The translations under genes were made by a program, and so were the position numbers. Below, piece after piece: positions 19,257 through 28,449 of a stretch of DNA of 64,000 nt. The notes below the pieces were generated by a model. That model saw only the letters and a list, made by a program, of their open reading frames with translations. It ran no database searches and was not told the DNA's origin. Position 1 is the stretch's first letter, and the number at the start of each line of letters is the position of its first letter. The stretch covers positions 186,001 through 250,000 of the forward strand of contig NZ_FNGV01000005.1 of the NCBI RefSeq assembly GCF_900103215.1, written 5' to 3'. This DNA is from Kriegella aquimaris. GTDB lineage: Bacteria > Bacteroidota > Bacteroidia > Flavobacteriales > Flavobacteriaceae.

Positions 19257-19990
19257 TTATCTTTTCGGTAATAGCCATTTGTTTGGCACTGACGGTAATT
19301 GTGCTCTTTATCGTTTTTCTACAGCGTAAAAACAAGCTTTTGCTACAACAAGCTAAAACAAAGGAAGCTTTTGAGAAAGAACTATCAGAGACACAGATTG
19401 AGATTCGGGAAGAAACCTTGCGCAATATTAGTTGGGAGTTGCACGACAATATTGGCCAGTTGATGACCTTGGCAAAGATTCAGGTGCAAATGGAGGAACA
19501 TCGTTCAGACAGTATCAAGGAGGCCTCCGATACGATTGGCATGGCCCTTCAAGAATTACGTGTGCTGTCAAAGTTGATCAATCCAGAAGCATTAAAAAGC
19601 TTGACTTTGGAAGAAGCTGTGCAACTCGAGATCGAGCGCTTTAATCGATTACAGGTCTTAGAAGCCCTTTTAAAAGTTGAAGGTGAACCCAGAACTTTGA
19701 ACCCCAAAGAAGAAATTATAATTTTCAGAATATTACAAGAGTTCTTTTCGAATACGATTAAACACTCCAAAGCCTCGATTTTGATTGTAGAGATCCAATA
19801 TCACGGAGCTTACCTTTCAATAAGGGCGGCCGATAACGGAATCGGATTTGAACAAATCGACGAAAAAGTTTCAGGTATCGGCATGAAGAACATGAAAAAT
19901 AGGGCGAAACTGGTGAATGCAGACTTGAAAATTACAGCTGAAAAAAATAAAGGCACCCAACTCACATTGGTTTATAATTTTGTAGATTAA
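19226..19990 (+). CDS. Sensor histidine kinase, NarL-partner type (HPK7/HisKA_3)
   Basis: One N-terminal transmembrane helix (SFLIIFSVIAICLALTVIVL) and a short coiled coil precede the phosphoacceptor box SWELHDNIGQLMTLAK (His near residue 73). The HATPase domain carries ADNGIGFEQ and GIGMKNMKNRAKL. It has no large extracellular sensor of its own. The overlapping upstream membrane protein probably supplies sensing. The frame extends to a TTG at 19205, the ATG at 19226 is more likely. The response regulator follows after 27 bp. Confidence 0.9.
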   Translation: MDEGEVQSFLIIFSVIAICLALTVIVLFIVFLQRKNKLLLQQAKTKEAFEKELSETQIEIREETLRNISWELHDNIGQLMTLAKIQVQMEEHRSDSIKEASDTIGMALQELRVLSKLINPEALKSLTLEEAVQLEIERFNRLQVLEALLKVEGEPRTLNPKEEIIIFRILQEFFSNTIKHSKASILIVEIQYHGAYLSIRAADNGIGFEQIDEKVSGIGMKNMKNRAKLVNADLKITAEKNKGTQLTLVYNFVD

Positions 19991-20017
19991 GATAACTATT
20001 GATATTATAAGATAACT

Positions 20018-20653
20018 ATGACCTATTCCGTCGTAATAGTCGATGATCATATTTTATTATCGCAGGCAATAAGTGGCCTTGTTCAGAGCTTTAGCCGGTT
20101 CAATGCATTATATATATGTAAAAACGGCAAAGAATTATTGGATAAATTCGAGAGCCCTAAGAATATACCTGATATCGTTCTGATGGACATTAACATGCCC
20201 ATTCTCAACGGTATCGAAACTACTGAAATTTTAAAGAGCAAATATCCTGATGTAAAAGTTTTGGCGCTTTCCATTGAAGAAAACGAAGAGACCATATTAA
20301 ATATGCTCAGGGCCGGGGCCAGGGGTTATTTAATGAAAGATACAAAAAGAGAAATTCTTGAAGAGGCACTTTTACAGATAGCTGATAAAGGCTATTATCA
20401 CACCAATACCGTCACGAAAATACTGGTCGGTACTTTAGATAAAAAGTTGACTGAAGTTCAATTGAAAGACCGTGAAGTGGAGTTTTTACGATTGGCCTGT
20501 ACTGAAAAAACCTATAAGGAAATTGCCGATGAAATGTGTTTGAGCCCTAAGACCATCGAGGGATATCGCGATGCACTTCATGAAAAACTTCATATAAAAA
20601 ATAGAATAGGACTGGTTCTTTATGCTATCCGCAATAAGATTTTCACACCCTAG
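20018..20653 (+). CDS. LuxR/NarL-family response regulator
   Basis: 211 residues. The receiver domain (1-120) has the acidic pair IVDD and phosphoacceptor Asp57 in VLMDINMPILNG, with a conserved Lys in YLMKDTKRE. The C-terminal LuxR-type helix-turn-helix (about 145-205) includes YKEIADEMCLSPKTIEGYR. It is the partner of the kinase immediately upstream. Targets are unknown. The repeat pairs upstream at 17471 and 18430 are candidates. Confidence 0.94.
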   Translation: MTYSVVIVDDHILLSQAISGLVQSFSRFNALYICKNGKELLDKFESPKNIPDIVLMDINMPILNGIETTEILKSKYPDVKVLALSIEENEETILNMLRAGARGYLMKDTKREILEEALLQIADKGYYHTNTVTKILVGTLDKKLTEVQLKDREVEFLRLACTEKTYKEIADEMCLSPKTIEGYRDALHEKLHIKNRIGLVLYAIRNKIFTP

Positions 20654-20783
20654 ACACACTTATATATTTGTCGTAATGCAAGGCTTCGACAACAATTTTA
20701 TTTTTACTTTTGGGGCTCCAAAACAAGGCCCGAATTAAAAAATGTAGCCTCGCTATTGGAAAACTTTCTGTAGGAAATAGGGA

Positions 20784-21335
20784 ATGGGAGAATACTATCA
20801 ATATATCAAGGCGCTACATCTTATTTTTGTGATTACCTGGTTTGCGGGACTTTTCTATATTCCACGGCTGTTTATTTACCATATTGAGGCCTCTGCAAAA
20901 CCCGCTCCCGAAAAAGAGATATTGTCAAAGCAATTGCAGTTAATGGCAAGGCGTCTCTGGAACATCATTACATGGCCTTCTGCCATATTGGCTATTTTCT
21001 TCGCGATTTGGTTATTGGTATTAATGCCCGAATGGCTACAACAATCTTGGATGCACGTTAAATTGGCCTTTGTCCTCCTTTTGATTTTATATCATTTGAA
21101 AACACATCAAATCTTTAAACAATTACAGCGTAATGAAATAAAGTATACCTCCCGCTTCATGCGCATTTGGAATGAAGGGGCGACTGTGATATTGTTTGCT
21201 GTGATTTTTCTGGTCATTCTAAAAAGTGCCTTTAGTTGGCTTTTCGGTGTAGTTGGTATTGCGGTTTTAGGATTATTGTTGATGCTGGGTATCCGTCTGT
21301 ATAAACGAGTTCGAGACAAGAATAATGAAGCATAA
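20784..21335 (+). CDS. hemJ: HemJ-like protoporphyrinogen IX oxidase (CopD/UPF0093 family)
   Basis: 183 residues with four to five transmembrane helices. The start KALHLIFVITWFAGLFYIPR followed by LFIYHIEA is the HemJ signature, with the conserved His12. The second conserved residue is Lys93 in HVKLAFVLLLILYH. HemJ oxidises protoporphyrinogen IX to protoporphyrin IX, the substrate of ferrochelatase, so it completes the set with hemA, hemC/D, hemE and hemH in this window. Proteins of this family are often labelled CopD. From memory, hemH and this gene are neighbours in other flavobacteria, here they are 8.8 kb apart. Confidence 0.78.
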   Translation: MGEYYQYIKALHLIFVITWFAGLFYIPRLFIYHIEASAKPAPEKEILSKQLQLMARRLWNIITWPSAILAIFFAIWLLVLMPEWLQQSWMHVKLAFVLLLILYHLKTHQIFKQLQRNEIKYTSRFMRIWNEGATVILFAVIFLVILKSAFSWLFGVVGIAVLGLLLMLGIRLYKRVRDKNNEA

Positions 21336-21516
21336 TACCTAAGAAAATTTGAAGTACGATATGGTGATGCAGTTTTCTGCCATTGTTTGTACTGAAAGCA
21401 TTGTTTTATTACTACACCACAATACCTTGTTGCTTAAATTCACGTTACTGTTTTGATACAATGTTACTGCTGAACGTAGAGGCAAATTGTGCATGAAATA
21501 ATGGTGTGATATTTGC

Positions 21517-21524
21517 TACCTTTG
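21517..21524 (+). promoter_or_regulatory. Candidate -7 element overlapping the annotated kinase frame
   Basis: TACCTTTG is a perfect TAnnTTTG match. It lies inside the extended 5' end of the kinase frame, which argues that translation begins downstream of it, at TTG 21543. Confidence 0.45.
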
Positions 21525-21542
21525 AATCTAAAAGCCAGACTC

Positions 21543-23009
21543 TTGCTCCGAAAGCTATCGCTCCGTTACCGTATATTCTTTGCCATGATTTTGTTGGTGG
21601 TCATTGCTTGGATATTAATTTCAGCTATAACGGTTTATCAATATCGTGAGCAGTTGCAAGATTATCACGAAAATCGCTTGGAACGAAAAGAGCAACAAAT
21701 CAAGCAAAGCTTGAACTATACCCTGCATGAGACTACCTATCCGGTTACGACTGAAAACCTCGGTCTGATATTTAGCGAAGAGATTTATGTTATCGCAGAT
21801 GTTCATAATAAGAACTTCAATATCTATGATCTTGAAGGACAACTAATCAAGAGTTCCCGACCTAAATTTGATAATGAATCGGTTCCTGCATGTCTTGATG
21901 CAAAAGTGATGAACTCATTAGAGGCAAGTGTAACTAAACGATACGTAGAAGAGAACTCGGCTGCGGGAGATAACTACTTGGCTTCTTATACTTATATCAA
22001 CGACGGAAGATTTAAACCAATCGGTATTTTAAATATGCCTTATTATGAAGACAATTCCTTTTATGATATGGAATTGCGGGAGCTGTTAATGCGTTTGGGA
22101 GGTGCTTTCTTGTTTATGTTATTCATTGCCATAGGCTTGGCATATTTTATTTCGAAATATATTACGCGTTCTTTGGAGACCGTTTCTGATATGCTGGAGA
22201 AGACCAATCTGACCAAACAAAACCAGAAGATATTTATTGAAGAACCCAGTGAAGAAATCGAGAAATTGGTGACTTCCTACAATGCCATGATTGATGAATT
22301 GGAACAAAGTGCCGTGAAATTGGCCCGTAGCGAGAGGGAACAGGCATGGCGCGAGATGGCCAAACAAGTGGCGCATGAAATCAAGAATCCTTTGACCCCG
22401 ATGCGGTTGAGTGTGCAAAGTTTTGAGCGTAAGTTCGATCCGAAAGATCCGGATATAGAGAAAAAGGTAGGTGAATATTCCAAGACCTTGATACAACAGA
22501 TTGATACCATGAGTAGCATTGCTTCCGCCTTTTCCAACTTTGCGCAAATGCCGGCTCAGCAGAATGAAACTCTTAATGTTGTCGAAATAGTAAAATTGGC
22601 TCTTGACATCTTTAATGAGAACTATATTCATTTTATAGCGGATGAGGATGAAATTGTGGCTAAAATGGACCGTACCCAATTGATTCGGGTGGTGACCAAT
22701 CTGGTCAAGAATGCGATACAAGCTGTACCAGAGGTGGAGGCCCCTAGTATTTTGGTTTCCGTAACCTCCGAAGAAAACTATCTTAAATTATGTGTGGCTG
22801 ATAATGGCGTAGGCATTGCCGATGACTTTAGTGGCAAAATTTTTGAACCTAAATTTACCACTAAATCAAGTGGAATGGGCCTAGGGCTTGGCATGGTTAA
22901 AAATATTGTTGAAACCTATAAAGGAAGCATCGAGTTTACCTCTAAACCGGGCAAGGGCACTGTGTTCACCGTTAAACTCCCAAAAGCAAAACCACTCCAA
23001 ATAGTATAA
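21543..23009 (+). CDS. Sensor histidine kinase, NtrY-like with HAMP
   Basis: Two transmembrane helices (about residues 12-34 and 175-200) bracket a periplasmic domain of about 140 residues. A HAMP linker follows (ISKYITRSLETVSDMLEKTN). Then come the H-box EMAKQVAHEIKNPLTPMRLS, N-box TNLVKNAIQAVPE and DNGVGIADDF with GLGLGMVKNIVETY. There is no in-frame ATG before the first helix. I place the start at TTG 21543 (reads LLRKLSLRYRIFF) just after a -7-like box. TTG at 21513 would add 10 residues. No response regulator is adjacent, so it is an orphan kinase. A crotonase gene follows after 19 bp. Confidence 0.9.
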   Translation: MLRKLSLRYRIFFAMILLVVIAWILISAITVYQYREQLQDYHENRLERKEQQIKQSLNYTLHETTYPVTTENLGLIFSEEIYVIADVHNKNFNIYDLEGQLIKSSRPKFDNESVPACLDAKVMNSLEASVTKRYVEENSAAGDNYLASYTYINDGRFKPIGILNMPYYEDNSFYDMELRELLMRLGGAFLFMLFIAIGLAYFISKYITRSLETVSDMLEKTNLTKQNQKIFIEEPSEEIEKLVTSYNAMIDELEQSAVKLARSEREQAWREMAKQVAHEIKNPLTPMRLSVQSFERKFDPKDPDIEKKVGEYSKTLIQQIDTMSSIASAFSNFAQMPAQQNETLNVVEIVKLALDIFNENYIHFIADEDEIVAKMDRTQLIRVVTNLVKNAIQAVPEVEAPSILVSVTSEENYLKLCVADNGVGIADDFSGKIFEPKFTTKSSGMGLGLGMVKNIVETYKGSIEFTSKPGKGTVFTVKLPKAKPLQIV

Positions 23010-23028
23010 TTTTAAAAATTACCTGATT

Positions 23029-23811
23029 ATGTCATATAACACGCTGATCGTCTCAAAAAAGGCTGCCATTGCTAAGGTAACTATTGACCGACCAAAAAAA
23101 TTGAATGCGCTTAATAAGGAAATGATTCAAGAACTACATGAAGCTTTCAAAGTCCTTGAAAAGGATAGCGAAATAAAGGTCATTATTTTAACGGGTAGTG
23201 GTGAAAAGGCTTTTGTTGCAGGAGCTGATATTTCAGAGTTTGCCGATTTTTCGGTGAAGGAAGGGGGCAAATTGGCGGCCCAAGGTCAAAAGCTACTTTT
23301 TGATTTTGTAGAGAACTTATCGACACCCGTGATAGCAGCGGTTAATGGGTTTGCTTTGGGTGGTGGTCTCGAACTGGCCATGGCCTGTCATTTTAGGGTA
23401 GCGAGTGACAATGCCAAAATGGGATTACCTGAAGTTTCCTTAGGTGTAATTCCGGGTTATGGAGGAACACAGCGCCTTCCCCAATTAATAGGTAAGGGCA
23501 GGGCAATGGAACTCATTATGACCGCAAGTATGATTTCTTCCGACATGGCCTTGAATTATGGTTTGGTGAATCATGTAGTAACTCAAGAAGAGCTGATTCC
23601 TTTTTGTGAAAAGCTGGCGGGTAAGATATCGAATAATTCTCCTGTTGCCATTTCCAATGCAATAAAAGCCGTAAATGCGGGTTTTATGAATAACAAAAAC
23701 GGATTTGCTACTGAGATTGAGGCTTTTGGAGCCAGTTTTGGAACCGATGATTTTATAGAGGGCACTTCAGCCTTTTTAGAGAAAAGAAAGGCCGAATTTC
23801 CAGGGAAATAG
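23029..23811 (+). CDS. Enoyl-CoA hydratase/isomerase (crotonase)
   Basis: A 260-residue crotonase. The oxyanion-hole segments are KAFVAGADISEF and GFALGGGLELAMACHF. The catalytic glutamates fit LPEVSLGVIPGYGGTQRLP. It hydrates trans-2-enoyl-CoA in beta-oxidation-type pathways. The exact acyl chain is not predictable. It is spaced 19 bp from the kinase and 21 bp from the next gene, suggesting a three-gene transcript. Confidence 0.93.
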   Translation: MSYNTLIVSKKAAIAKVTIDRPKKLNALNKEMIQELHEAFKVLEKDSEIKVIILTGSGEKAFVAGADISEFADFSVKEGGKLAAQGQKLLFDFVENLSTPVIAAVNGFALGGGLELAMACHFRVASDNAKMGLPEVSLGVIPGYGGTQRLPQLIGKGRAMELIMTASMISSDMALNYGLVNHVVTQEELIPFCEKLAGKISNNSPVAISNAIKAVNAGFMNNKNGFATEIEAFGASFGTDDFIEGTSAFLEKRKAEFPGK

Positions 23812-23832
23812 CAAATCATCAAATACCTACTT

Positions 23833-25383
23833 ATGAGCCTAAGAAAAAGTCTTCCAATGCTTTTTTTTGTATTGTGTTTAGGGGCTTCCAACGCACAGAA
23901 TATAGCTGTTGATTATACTTTTGGAGAAAAATATAAGGATAGGTATAAATTTTCCAATCTTTTATCCATTTCCAATGACGATAATGGGGGCTCGGTACTG
24001 GTTCGAGCTTATTATACGGGTGTAATACTTAAACCCAAAGGCTATTTCATTGAACATTACGATAAAGATTTAGCGCTTATTTCTGAGTACAACTATAAAC
24101 TAAAGAATTCCAATTTTGTGGAAGGCTACGTTAGAAACGGTCAAGTATATCTTTTATTTTTAGACTATAACTATGATAGTCGATCATATGAGTATGTCGT
24201 ACATCGGAGTCCGATTACTGAGATGAACTTTACGGAGGAAACCTTGCTTTCCATTCCTTCCAAAGAAGTGAAAAATCCTTTGGATAAAAACTATTATAAC
24301 CGAAATTTCACATCAGGTTTTACTACTTCTGTACTTTTTGATGAAGAGAAAACGGCTTTTGTAATTAGTACACATTTTAAAAAAGGAAAGAATAACAATC
24401 ATTTTATTTATATGTTCGACACGAGCTTGAGAAAGTTAGTGGAACATGACTTTTCAGCAGAGGTGGAAGAAAAAAATTATGCTTTCGAGAGTGTAGCAGT
24501 TTCTAAAAACTTAAAAACGGCTTACATCGTTGGTAAAGCCTATTTTAAGAAAAAGAGATTTAATGCCCAAGAACGTAAATTTCAGTATGAACTTATTAAA
24601 ATTTCACAGAAAGGGGGCCAAATACAAACATTTGATGATACCGGTAAATTTTCGGAGGGCCTAAAGCCTATTATTCATGAAAATGACATGTATTGTGTTG
24701 GTTTTTATGCAGATAGAAAAGACAACCGCTATAATGGACTTTCATATTTTAAGTTAGACCCAAATAGCTTGGCTATACGCTCGAAAAAATATAATCCTTT
24801 TTCCGAACAGTTCATGATGGACAAGTTCGGGCGCGAAGAAGATAAAGAAATTAAAAATCTTGTATTTAAAAACGCAAGTGTCACTACTGAAGGCGACCTT
24901 TTGTTTAATGCGGAGGAGTATTTTGTTACCTCAAGTGTTCAAGCAAACTCAAGCGGTGGTAGGGTAAAGGTACAACGGTACCATCATAACGACATCGTAA
25001 GTGCTAAATTGAACGCCAATGGCGATGTCATTTGGATCCGGAATATCAACAAAGCAGAGGTCACACAAGGTGATGGGGCTTATGCATCCTATAGTTCGTG
25101 TACCAAAGATGGCAGTACCTATTTCTTCATAAGCACCTCCGCCGAAAACCCACAAATATTACCGGGTGAAAGACTACTTTTCAAGCAAGGTCTTAGTCGA
25201 AATCGCAATGTTTTTACTATTCAGTTGGATCCACAAGGGCATATCAGTTATGAAAAACTAATTGATGATAAAGAGGCTAGGCTCCCTTTAATGGTCTCCA
25301 AACCTTTGATAGCACCCACTAATGATTTACTATTTTACGCCAAACGTGGTAGTAAAAAGCAACTAGTCAAAGTGGTCTTGTAA
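23833..25383 (+). CDS. Hypothetical secreted protein, beta-rich
   Basis: 516 residues with a signal peptide (cleavage near ASNAQ, residue 21). The rest lacks membrane segments and is rich in alternating hydrophobic/polar strands, aromatic residues and Asn/Asp-Gly turns, as in beta-propeller or beta-barrel-like proteins. I recognise no family. It follows the crotonase by 21 bp in the same direction and is probably co-transcribed, though the functional link is unclear. Confidence 0.7.
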   Translation: MSLRKSLPMLFFVLCLGASNAQNIAVDYTFGEKYKDRYKFSNLLSISNDDNGGSVLVRAYYTGVILKPKGYFIEHYDKDLALISEYNYKLKNSNFVEGYVRNGQVYLLFLDYNYDSRSYEYVVHRSPITEMNFTEETLLSIPSKEVKNPLDKNYYNRNFTSGFTTSVLFDEEKTAFVISTHFKKGKNNNHFIYMFDTSLRKLVEHDFSAEVEEKNYAFESVAVSKNLKTAYIVGKAYFKKKRFNAQERKFQYELIKISQKGGQIQTFDDTGKFSEGLKPIIHENDMYCVGFYADRKDNRYNGLSYFKLDPNSLAIRSKKYNPFSEQFMMDKFGREEDKEIKNLVFKNASVTTEGDLLFNAEEYFVTSSVQANSSGGRVKVQRYHHNDIVSAKLNANGDVIWIRNINKAEVTQGDGAYASYSSCTKDGSTYFFISTSAENPQILPGERLLFKQGLSRNRNVFTIQLDPQGHISYEKLIDDKEARLPLMVSKPLIAPTNDLLFYAKRGSKKQLVKVVL

Positions 25384-25509
25384 CGCATCAATTCCTACTT
25401 TAAAATAATTTTCGCCCAATATCGTCATATCGGCATAGAGAAGAAGTATTGCTGTTATTTAACAGTAGAGATATGGATAAATTCCATAAATTTGGAATAA
25501 ATCCATAAA

Positions 25510-26583
25510 TTGAGCACAGAAAATTATCTAAAGGGTCGCGGAGCACAACAGAATACAACCAATAAATTTTCGGAATTTAGCTATGAAACCCGAGATGATT
25601 TCTTGGAGTTTTGCCGAATTGAGGGTGAAGATTCCGATAATAACAAAACCCAGTATATTCCGATTTTTCCGAAGACCATTGTGAACAAAGTCACGAGCCC
25701 TGATGTAGGAATGATGTATTCTATGAACCCTTATCAAGGTTGTGAGCACGGTTGCATCTATTGCTACGCACGAAACGCCCATGAATTTTGGGGCTACAGT
25801 GCCGGACTAGATTTTGAACGGAAGATATTATTGAAAAAAGATGCTCCCGAACTCCTTGAAAAAAAATTAAGAAGTAAGAATTGGAAGGCTACCACTATCG
25901 TACTCTCGGGAAACACCGATTGTTACCAGCCCGCGGAAAAGAAATTTAAAATAACTCGAGAATGTTTGAAAGTGTTTCTAAAATATCGACATCCAGTTGG
26001 TATAATCACTAAAAACGCTTTAATTTTACGCGACCTCGATATTCTTAAGGAGCTTGCCAAGGATAATCTGATAGCCGTAAACGTATCAGTTACTTCACTC
26101 TCAGAAGAAACGCGACGCATCTTGGAACCCCGAACGACCACGATTACAAAACGTCTTGAGACTATTCGGGTACTCTCCGATAATAATGTTCCCGTCAATG
26201 CCATGCTAGCTCCCATTATTCCCGGCATAAATAGCCATGAGATTATAAATTTGGCGAAGGCGGTTTCCGAAAACGGAGCAAGTTCCTTCGCATTCACGGT
26301 TGTAAGGTTGAATGGGGCCATAGGCCAGATTTTTACAGATTGGATTAAAAAAACGCTTCCCGATAGGGCTGAAAAGGTTTTGCACCAAATACAGGAATGC
26401 CATGGGGGAACCTTGAACGACAGTCGATTCGGAATTAGAAGTAGGGGTGAAGGGAAAATAGCTACCCAAATACATGATTTGGTACGCATTGCTCGTCACA
26501 CTTATTTTAAAGATAAATCGCTCCCGAAGTTGAATATGGAGCTTTTTGAACAATATAGAAATGGTCAAATGAAATTATTTTAA
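25510..26583 (+). CDS. PA0069-family radical SAM protein
   Basis: 357 residues. The iron-sulfur motif C-x3-C-x2-C is Cys78, Cys82 and Cys85 in GCEHGCIYCYARNAHEFWG, the PA0069/SplB-like signature. VLSGNTDCYQPAEK and EPRTTTITKRLETI are also family segments. It binds a 4Fe-4S cluster and cleaves S-adenosylmethionine, its substrate is not established. The start is a TTG (codons TTG AGC ACA), there is no suitable ATG upstream. It is monocistronic. Confidence 0.92.
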   Translation: MSTENYLKGRGAQQNTTNKFSEFSYETRDDFLEFCRIEGEDSDNNKTQYIPIFPKTIVNKVTSPDVGMMYSMNPYQGCEHGCIYCYARNAHEFWGYSAGLDFERKILLKKDAPELLEKKLRSKNWKATTIVLSGNTDCYQPAEKKFKITRECLKVFLKYRHPVGIITKNALILRDLDILKELAKDNLIAVNVSVTSLSEETRRILEPRTTTITKRLETIRVLSDNNVPVNAMLAPIIPGINSHEIINLAKAVSENGASSFAFTVVRLNGAIGQIFTDWIKKTLPDRAEKVLHQIQECHGGTLNDSRFGIRSRGEGKIATQIHDLVRIARHTYFKDKSLPKLNMELFEQYRNGQMKLF

Positions 26584-26662
26584 AAATTAGCAATGAAAAT
26601 TGTCCAATAACATCCTCCATAATCGTCTTTAGGATATAAAAACAATTAAAAATTTTAAAATC

Positions 26663-27010
26663 ATGAGCAATTTTCTATTTTTATTTAGAGGAGGAGACGC
26701 AACTTGGACCGAACAAACACCAGAAGAAATGCAAGCACATATGCAAAAATGGGGCGCTTGGATGGGTGGTCTAAAAGAGAAAGGACAACTGGTTGACGGT
26801 CTGCCCTTGGCCAAGAGCGGCAATGTAGTGCATAAATCAGGAGAGGTGATTACCGATGGCCCTTTTGCAGAGGGTGCTGAGGTTGTTGGCGGATACCTCA
26901 TTGTATCGGCCAATGACCAAAAAGGTGCAGTTGAAATTTCAAAGGGCTGCCCTATTTTTGAACACGATGGAAATGTTGAGGTTAGAGAGATTATGTCAAT
27001 GAACATGTAG
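26663..27010 (+). CDS. YCII-related (DGPF) domain protein
   Basis: 115 residues. The YCII/DGPF motif is plain: ITDGPFAEGAEVVGGYLIV. The His/Asp arrangement typical of YciI-like enzymes is only partly preserved. Genes of this type are usual partners of ECF42 sigma factors, one of which lies 60 bp downstream. In those systems the protein's own function is not well defined. Confidence 0.9.
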   Translation: MSNFLFLFRGGDATWTEQTPEEMQAHMQKWGAWMGGLKEKGQLVDGLPLAKSGNVVHKSGEVITDGPFAEGAEVVGGYLIVSANDQKGAVEISKGCPIFEHDGNVEVREIMSMNM

Positions 27011-27033
27011 TTCAAAAGAAATTCTTTGTTGAG

Positions 27034-27062
27034 AGCCCGGTAATTGTGTCGGGCTTTTTATT
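27034..27062 (+). terminator. Intrinsic terminator between YCII and ECF42 genes
   Basis: AGCCCG (27034-27039) pairs with CGGGCT (27050-27055), followed by TTTTATTTTT. It ends 9 bp before the sigma gene ATG, so it would attenuate read-through from the YCII gene into the sigma gene. Confidence 0.7.
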
Positions 27063-27070
27063 TTTATATT

Positions 27071-28324
27071 ATGAAGGAAGCAAAAAATAAATATCTCGTC
27101 GAACATGCCTTTCGGCATGGGTATGGTAGGATAGTTTCTTTCTTGGTGCACAAATTTGGCCCGGCACATTTAGAAAAAATTGAAGATGCTGTGCAAGATT
27201 CTTTGGTTAAGGCAATGCAGGTTTGGGCTTATGAAACACCTCCAAAAAATACCACTTCGTGGTTGTTACGTGTCGCCAATAACAACCTGATAGATACGCT
27301 TCGAAGAGATAAGAAAATGTTTCATGGCGATGTCAATTCTATTTTTAATGTAGATCGGTCTGAGCAAGAAGAGGTGAATTTGAACGATACTATCAATGAT
27401 AGTCAGTTGAAAATGATTTTTGCCTGTTGTCACCCTTCCTTATCGCAAGAATATCAGATAGTACTCAGTTTAAAATTGATTGGTGGTTTTGGTAATAAAG
27501 AGATTGCCAAGGCTCTTTTGAAAAAGGAAGAATCTATTGCGAAATCATTTACAAGAGCTAAAAATCGATTGAAACATCATGTGAAGACACTGGATGTTCC
27601 ATTGGAAATGGGGTTGAGTTCAAGGTTGGCGATTGTATTGAAAATTATCTATTTACTTTTTTCTGAAGGATATTCCACAAGTTTTGGCGAGAAGCTTATA
27701 AAAAAGGATATCTGCCTCGAAGCAATTCGTTTGGCAGTGCTACTATCGAAAAATAAATACGCTAGTCAACCGGAAGTACATGCATTGTTAGCCCTTATGT
27801 GTTTTCATGCGGCCAGGTTCGAGGCTAGGGTGGATCAAAATGGTGATATGGTAGATTTAGAACATCAAGACAGGAGTTTATACAATTGGGAATTGATCAA
27901 AATCGGAATACACCATTTAGAAAATGCCGCGGTAGATACGAATCCTTCGAGTTACCATTTACAGGCAGCAATTTCGTATTACCACAGTACCGCCAAGAAT
28001 TTTGATCAAACCGAATGGAAAAGTATTCTGCGATTGTATGAGCTTCAGCTGTCAAAACAGTACTCACCCATTGTACAATTGAACAGAATAGTGCCCTACC
28101 ACAAAGTATACGGGGCGGAAAAAGCGCTACGGGAACTTCATGATTTCGAAAAGAGTCCTTATTTTTTAAACGATGTCCTTTTTTATGCGCTTAAGGCCGC
28201 AGTTTTATCCGAATTAAACCGTTATGAAGATGCTAAGTCAGCACTTAAAAAAGCCATTGCTTTAACAACCAATACTATGGAAAAGGTTCACCTATCCAAA
28301 AAACTGAAAGCACTAAATTCATAA
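27071..28324 (+). CDS. ECF42-type RNA polymerase sigma factor with C-terminal TPR-like extension
   Basis: About 417 residues, more than twice an ordinary ECF sigma. Sigma region 2 is near the N-terminus (EDAVQDSLVKAMQVW, SWLLRVANNNLIDTLRRDKK). Region 4 is near residues 110-170 (LSLKLIGGFGNKEIAKALLK). A DUF6596-type region (AIVLKIIYLLFSEGYSTS) and TPR-like helices form the rest. ECF42 proteins lack a classical anti-sigma and the extension is thought to control activity. The frame runs upstream to a TTG at 27044, but that lies in a terminator, so ATG 27071 is chosen. The neighbouring YCII gene is the expected partner. Confidence 0.92.
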   Translation: MKEAKNKYLVEHAFRHGYGRIVSFLVHKFGPAHLEKIEDAVQDSLVKAMQVWAYETPPKNTTSWLLRVANNNLIDTLRRDKKMFHGDVNSIFNVDRSEQEEVNLNDTINDSQLKMIFACCHPSLSQEYQIVLSLKLIGGFGNKEIAKALLKKEESIAKSFTRAKNRLKHHVKTLDVPLEMGLSSRLAIVLKIIYLLFSEGYSTSFGEKLIKKDICLEAIRLAVLLSKNKYASQPEVHALLALMCFHAARFEARVDQNGDMVDLEHQDRSLYNWELIKIGIHHLENAAVDTNPSSYHLQAAISYYHSTAKNFDQTEWKSILRLYELQLSKQYSPIVQLNRIVPYHKVYGAEKALRELHDFEKSPYFLNDVLFYALKAAVLSELNRYEDAKSALKKAIALTTNTMEKVHLSKKLKALNS

Positions 28325-28449
28325 ACAGTGCATATTCTACTTCCTTTTCGATTTCTTTCTTCATTCCATAATTATCAAATAAGTGGGTTGAAGATGTTTA
28401 CTTTTTGATTTTCGTGGAACCAATGGTCGTAAATGTAAATTATAAACTT

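Noticed and set aside
27044-27070. TTG start of the ECF42 frame
   Set aside because: It lies within the terminator hairpin, and the family starts near ATG 27071.
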